Source of the DNA: Reyranella sp.
GTDB taxonomy: Bacteria; Pseudomonadota; Alphaproteobacteria; Reyranellales; Reyranellaceae
Assembly: GCA_004296815.1 (NCBI GenBank)
Contig: SCVT01000277.1
Coordinates: forward strand, 1-8,387
Length of the DNA: 8,387 bases
Direction: 5' to 3'
Under the pieces are notes generated by a model. The model was not told the DNA's origin. It ran no database searches and saw only the letters and a list, made by a program, of their open reading frames with translations. The position numbers and the translations under genes were made by a program. Shown here piece by piece: positions 5,480 through 8,387 of the stretch; position 1 is the stretch's first letter; every line of letters starts with the position of its first letter.

Positions 5480-6244
5480 TCAGCTTAGGTAAGTCGCCGT
5501 GACGCCGCCATCGACGGTGAGCGTGTGGCCATTCACGTAAGCCGCCGCCGGCGAGGCGAGGAAGAGGGCGGCGCCGGCGATCTCCCACGGCTCGGCCCAG
5601 CGCTTGGAAGGGCAGCGCAGCCGCATTTTCTCTCCAGCCGGCGACGCGATCAGGGCCTCGTTGGTCTCGGTCGCGAAGAAGCCGGGCGAGATCGCGTTCG
5701 ACGTGATGCCCGTGGCGGCGAATTCGGCGGCCAGGGCGCGGGCGAGGGCGGCGAGGCCGGCCTTCGCCGCGATGTAGGACGACGCGCCGGGTGTGGCGAG
5801 CTCGGCCGCGATCGAGGTCACGAGGATCAGCCGGCCCCAGCCACGCTGGACCATGCCCGGCACCACGAGCTTGATAAGCGCCTGGCCAGCCGACAGGTCG
5901 GTGTCGACAAGGCGGGCGAAGTCGTCCGCGGCGATCTCGGTGAAGGGCCGTCGGTCGCGCTCGCCGACATTGTGGATCAGGATGTCGATCGGTCCGATCT
6001 CGGACAAAGCGGCGGCCATCGCGGCCCGGTCGGCCATCTCGAAGGCGATGGCGTCGGCGGCGCGGCCGGCGGCCCGCAGCTCGGCCAGGCGCGGCGCCAG
6101 TCGCGCGAGGGACCGCCCGTGCAGCAGCACGCGGGCACCGGCCTCCGCCAGCCCCTTGGCCATTTCCCAACCCAGCCCGCGGCCCGAGCCGGTGACCAGC
6201 GCCGTGCGGCCGTCGAGGCGGAATTTGTCGGGAAAGGTCGACAT
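5480..6244 (-). CDS. short-chain dehydrogenase/reductase (SDR), classical type
   Basis: This 254-residue NAD(P)-dependent oxidoreductase has classical SDR length. The cofactor site is TGSGRGLG (18-25). The NAG motif appears as NVG (92-94). Catalytic Ser144 and Y157-x3-K161 have the canonical 13-residue spacing. SPGFF (186-190) is the usual segment after the active site, and VDGG (244-247) is near the C-terminus. Asp116 (in VDTDLSAG) stands where the catalytic tetrad normally has Asn. The overall look is closest to gluconate 5-dehydrogenase or 3-oxoacyl-ACP-reductase-like members, but the substrate cannot be read from sequence. There are no membrane segments, so it is presumably cytosolic. It is the first gene of the minus-strand unit, followed 5 bp later by the antiporter. 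No clear Shine-Dalgarno precedes ATG 6244 (the bases before it are mostly C), so initiation is unusual or the message has a very short leader. Confidence 0.92.
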   Translation of the reverse strand: MSTFPDKFRLDGRTALVTGSGRGLGWEMAKGLAEAGARVLLHGRSLARLAPRLAELRAAGRAADAIAFEMADRAAMAAALSEIGPIDILIHNVGERDRRPFTEIAADDFARLVDTDLSAGQALIKLVVPGMVQRGWGRLILVTSIAAELATPGASSYIAAKAGLAALARALAAEFAATGITSNAISPGFFATETNEALIASPAGEKMRLRCPSKRWAEPWEIAGAALFLASPAAAYVNGHTLTVDGGVTATYLS

Positions 6245-6295
6245 GGGGCGGGCAACTCGTCTATTGCGACGGCCGAGTTAGCTTTGGATTTCCGC
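6245..6295. promoter_or_regulatory. divergent intergenic region with inverted repeat
   Basis: The 51 bp between the divergent SDR and phosphodiesterase genes must hold both promoters, unless one lies inside a gene. A perfect 6-bp dyad, AACTCG (6254-6259) and CGAGTT (6274-6279), has half-sites 20 bp apart start to start, about two helical turns. This suits a dimeric regulator. I see no convincing -35/-10 pair on either strand. Confidence 0.4.
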
Positions 6296-6991
6296 ATGCT
6301 GCAACTGCCTAAAGTCATCGGTCATCGCGGCGCGATGGCCTACGCGCCCGAGAACACGCTGGAGTCGTTCCGCGAGGCCGCGAAGCACGGCGCGACCTGG
6401 GTCGAGATCGACGTCAAGCTGACCGCCGACGGCGTGCCCATCGTGATGCACGATCCCTCGCTCAAGCGAACCATGGGCATCGACCGGCTGGTGGCCGATA
6501 TGCGGGCGGCCGAGCTGCCGGCGGCGGTGCCGACCTTCGAGCAGGCGATCGCCTGCTTCGGCGAGCTGGGCCTCGGTTGCAACGTCGAGATCAAGCCCTG
6601 CGACGGCCGCGAGGAGGAGACCGCGCGGGTCACCGTCGCCACCCTCCGGAAGCACTGGCCGTCCTCGCTGCCGGCGCCGCTGCTGTCGAGCTTCAAGGAT
6701 GCTTCGCTCGCGGCGGCCAAGCAGGCTGCGCCGGAATTTGCCCGGGCCCTGCTGATCGGCGAGCTGAAGGACGACTGGCACGGCCGCGCCGCCACCTTGG
6801 CCGCCGCCGGCATTAACACCAACGGCAAGCAGCTCACGGCGCCCCGGGCGATAGAGGTGAAGAAGGCGGGCTATGCCCTCAGCGCCTATACGATCAACGA
6901 CCCCGAGGTGGCCCGGATGCTGGTCGCCATGGGGGTGGACTGCATCATCACCGACGCGCCCGACCTCATCCTGGCCGGTCTCGGCCGGTAG
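6296..6991 (+). CDS. ugpQ: glycerophosphodiester phosphodiesterase (GDPD), cytosolic UgpQ-like
   Basis: This enzyme hydrolyses glycerophosphodiesters from phospholipid turnover to sn-glycerol-3-phosphate and an alcohol. The 231-residue TIM-barrel protein carries the full metal-dependent active site: HRG (10-12), PENT (18-21), EIDVKLTADG (37-46, with Glu37 and Asp39 as metal ligands), His52 in VMHD, and EIKP (98-101). YTIND and a DCIITDAPD segment close the barrel near the C-terminus. There is no signal peptide, which points to the cytosolic UgpQ type over periplasmic GlpQ. ATG 6296 puts HRG at residue 10 as expected, and only a weak TTGGAT lies upstream. It is divergent from the SDR gene and 130 bp ahead of ugpB, which supports the Ugp connection. 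Note that the Pho box lies downstream of this gene, so it does not obviously drive it. The symbol is assigned by context and family. Confidence 0.92.
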   Translation: MLQLPKVIGHRGAMAYAPENTLESFREAAKHGATWVEIDVKLTADGVPIVMHDPSLKRTMGIDRLVADMRAAELPAAVPTFEQAIACFGELGLGCNVEIKPCDGREEETARVTVATLRKHWPSSLPAPLLSSFKDASLAAAKQAAPEFARALLIGELKDDWHGRAATLAAAGINTNGKQLTAPRAIEVKKAGYALSAYTINDPEVARMLVAMGVDCIITDAPDLILAGLGR

Positions 6992-7000
6992 CCGGCCATT
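6983..7000 (+). terminator. short GC hairpin over the GDPD stop codon (weak terminator candidate)
   Basis: GGCCGG (6983-6988) pairs with CCGGCC (6992-6997) around the stop codon TAG, and only ATTT follows. An alternative 5' arm, GGCCGG at 6973-6978, can compete. The stem is short, the loop is three bases and the T-run is poor, so termination here would be partial at best. It may let some transcription run from ugpQ into ugpB. Confidence 0.3.
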
Positions 7001-7018
7001 TCGGGGTTGCGTTCGGTG

Positions 7019-7073
7019 CGCAGTCTTGGTGGACTGTCATCAGACTGAAATAAAACAGACACATCGCAGTCTT
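7019..7073 (+). repeat. 9-bp direct repeat flanking the Pho box
   Basis: CGCAGTCTT occurs at 7019-7027 and again at 7065-7073, 46 bp apart, on either side of the best Pho box. The second copy falls in register with the 11-bp Pho repeat units (CAGTCTT at 7067). The first is not in that register. Confidence 0.5.
7034..7073 (+). promoter_or_regulatory. Pho box (PhoB binding site), probably a tandem pair, upstream of ugpB
   Basis: CTGTCAT at 7034-7040 is a perfect match to the Pho half-site. It is followed after four bases by CTGAAAT (7045-7051), which matches five of seven positions; the consensus is CTGTCAT-N4-CTGTCAT. Two weaker units continue at the same 11-bp step: CAGACAC (7056) and CAGTCTT (7067). 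GATACA at 7084-7089 begins 10 bases after the last unit, about where a -10 element sits in Pho promoters, with no separate -35. Control of ugp genes by PhoB under phosphate starvation is established in E. coli and Sinorhizobium. Confidence 0.75.
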
Positions 7074-7121
7074 AGGCCACGTCGATACATCGGCAGGGCT
7101 TCATTGGGAGGTTTACTCGAT

Positions 7122-8387
7122 ATGACACGGATTCTTCTGTCTTCCGTCGCGGCTGCGGCGGTTCTGGCGAGCGCGCCGTCTGCCATGGCGCAGACCGAAA
7201 TCCAGTTCTGGCACGCCATGGGCGGCAATCTCGGCGAGGCGGTGAACGCCCAGGCCGAGGGCTTCAACAAGTCACAGTCCGAATACAAGGTGGTCCCGGT
7301 CTACAAGGGCTCCTACACCGAGACCCTGACCGCCGCGATCGCCGCCTTCCGCGCCAAGCAGGCGCCGCACATCGTGCAGGTCTTCGAGGTCGGCACCGCC
7401 AACATGATGGCCGCCAAGGGCGCGGTCTATCCGGTCTACCAGCTCATGGCCGACCAGAAGGAGCCGTTCGATCCCAAGGCCTTCGTCGGCCCGGTCACCG
7501 GCTACTACTCGACCACCGACGGCAAGCTGCTTTCGATGCCGTTCAACTCCTCGACGCCGGTGCTCTACTGGAACAAGGAGCTGCTGCAGAAGGCCGGCCT
7601 CGACCCGAACAAGCCGCCGACAACCTGGCCGGAGCTGGGTGAGATGGCCAAGAAGGCGGTCGCTGCCGGCGCCAAGTGCGGGTTCACGCCGCAGTGGCAG
7701 ACCTGGACGATGATCGAGAACTTCGGTGCCTGGCACAACCTGCCCTACGCCACCAAGGAGAACGGCTTCGCCGGCATCGACATCGAGCTGAAGTTCAACG
7801 ATGCGCCGCGCATCAAGCACATCGCGACGCTCGCCGAGTGGGGCAAGGACAAGACGTTCGTCTACGGCGGCCGCGAGGGCAAGTCGACGGCGCTGTTCAA
7901 CGCCGGTGATTGCGCCTTCCACATCGCCTCGTCGGCCACGGCGTCGGCGATCGAGAAGGCGCTGGGCAAGGACAAGTTCGGCATCGGCATGATGCCCTAC
8001 TGGCCCGACGTCATCGCCAAGCCGCAGAACTCGATCATCGGCGGCGCCACGCTGTGGGTGCTGCAGGGCAAGCCGACGCCCGAATACAAGGGTGTCGCCA
8101 AGTTCCTGAGCTACCTGTCGAGCGGCCCGGTGCAGGCCAAGTGGCACCAGGAGACGGGCTATGTGCCGGTTTCGCTGGCCGCGGCCGAGATCACCGAGAA
8201 GGACGGCTTCTACAAGACCAACCCGGGCCGCGACATCGCCGTGAAGGAGCTGACGCTCAACCCGCCGACGCCGAACTCGAAGGGCCTGCGCATCGGCAAC
8301 TTCGTGCAGATCCGCGACATCGTCGACGGCGAGCTCGAGAACGTGTGGTCGGGCAAGAAGGACGCCAAGACGGCGCTCGACGATGCC
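7122..8387 (+). CDS. ugpB: sn-glycerol-3-phosphate ABC transporter, periplasmic binding protein (3' end outside window)
   Basis: This captures sn-glycerol-3-phosphate (and glycerophosphocholine in some species) in the periplasm for the UgpAEC importer. The 422 residues present align with E. coli UgpB from end to end as I recall it, lacking only about the last 15-20. A signal peptide covers residues 1-23 (cleavage after AMA). Ligand residues of the E. coli protein are conserved with the same or nearly the same numbering: Tyr65, Glu89, Ser144, Ser270, Gly307, Tyr347 (E. coli 346) and Arg398 (E. coli 397), plus Trp192 and Trp195 in QWQTW. FNSSTPVLYWNK (141-152) and the VWSGKK segment (408-413) are near-identical family stretches. 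GGGAGG (7106-7111), ten bases before ATG, is a strong ribosome site. A Pho box lies 48-88 bases upstream. No stop codon occurs before the window ends. Confidence 0.96.
   Translation, partial: MTRILLSSVAAAAVLASAPSAMAQTEIQFWHAMGGNLGEAVNAQAEGFNKSQSEYKVVPVYKGSYTETLTAAIAAFRAKQAPHIVQVFEVGTANMMAAKGAVYPVYQLMADQKEPFDPKAFVGPVTGYYSTTDGKLLSMPFNSSTPVLYWNKELLQKAGLDPNKPPTTWPELGEMAKKAVAAGAKCGFTPQWQTWTMIENFGAWHNLPYATKENGFAGIDIELKFNDAPRIKHIATLAEWGKDKTFVYGGREGKSTALFNAGDCAFHIASSATASAIEKALGKDKFGIGMMPYWPDVIAKPQNSIIGGATLWVLQGKPTPEYKGVAKFLSYLSSGPVQAKWHQETGYVPVSLAAAEITEKDGFYKTNPGRDIAVKELTLNPPTPNSKGLRIGNFVQIRDIVDGELENVWSGKKDAKTALDDA

Noticed and set aside
4623..5492. 289-codon plus-strand frame rich in Glu, Arg, His and Asp
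   Set aside because: Antisense to the antiporter. The extreme charge is the usual result of reading a membrane protein gene backwards.
5475..6170. N-terminal extension of the antiporter up to 6170
   Set aside because: The frame is open but overlaps the SDR gene in another frame and translates to Arg/Gly/Pro-rich sequence. The transporter begins at MKFSVAL (5474).
5525..6295. N-terminal extension of the phosphodiesterase back to 5525
   Set aside because: This part is antisense to the SDR gene. The enzyme needs only a few residues before HRG, which ATG 6296 supplies.
7272..8147. 291-codon minus-strand frame
   Set aside because: Antisense shadow of ugpB, whose reading frame is certain from alignment with the E. 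coli protein.
1..8387. CRISPR arrays, tRNA genes, insertion sequences, phage or defence genes
   Set aside because: Scanned by eye for regularly spaced repeats, tRNA-like folds, terminal inverted repeats and transposase or nuclease motifs; none seen.

Overview
The window looks like chromosomal DNA from a free-living, high-GC alphaproteobacterium. The evidence is the strong G/C bias at third codon positions, the pairing of a fold-III ornithine decarboxylase with a bacterial homospermidine synthase (typical of rhizobia and relatives), and a UgpB-type binding protein behind a Pho box. I cannot name a genus. No mobile element, tRNA, rRNA or CRISPR array is visible. Composition is even across the coding regions, with no obvious sign of recent transfer.

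Positions 1-462 form a long, lower-GC, probably untranslated leader rich in short hairpins. It contains one 40-codon reading frame with a good Shine-Dalgarno (256-378). It lies directly upstream of ornithine decarboxylase (463-1593), where alphaproteobacteria are known to carry the conserved 'speF' leader RNA. A strong intrinsic terminator follows at 1617-1654, and then homospermidine synthase (1690-3132). The two enzymes form a complete short route: ornithine to putrescine to sym-homospermidine.

A tightly packed four-gene unit runs on the minus strand (6244 down to 3139), with gaps of 5, 8 and 18 bp. In transcription order it holds an SDR oxidoreductase, a NhaD/CitMHS-like sodium:proton antiporter, a small secreted four-cysteine protein of unknown function, and an alkyltransferase-like DNA repair protein in which the MGMT active-site Cys is Trp. 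Its last gene converges on homospermidine synthase with only 6 bp between the stop codons.

On the plus strand, divergent from that unit across a 51-bp gap containing an inverted repeat, is a cytoplasmic glycerophosphodiester phosphodiesterase (6296-6991). It is followed by a 130-bp gap with a Pho box (7034-7051, probably extended to 7073) and the start of ugpB (7122 to the window end, cut off near its C-terminus). Together these suggest scavenging of glycerol-3-phosphate and glycerophosphodiesters under phosphate limitation. The remaining permease and ATPase genes are expected just beyond the window.

The most interesting parts are the structured leader with its candidate leader peptide upstream of the decarboxylase, the terminator between the two polyamine genes, and the Pho box array before ugpB.
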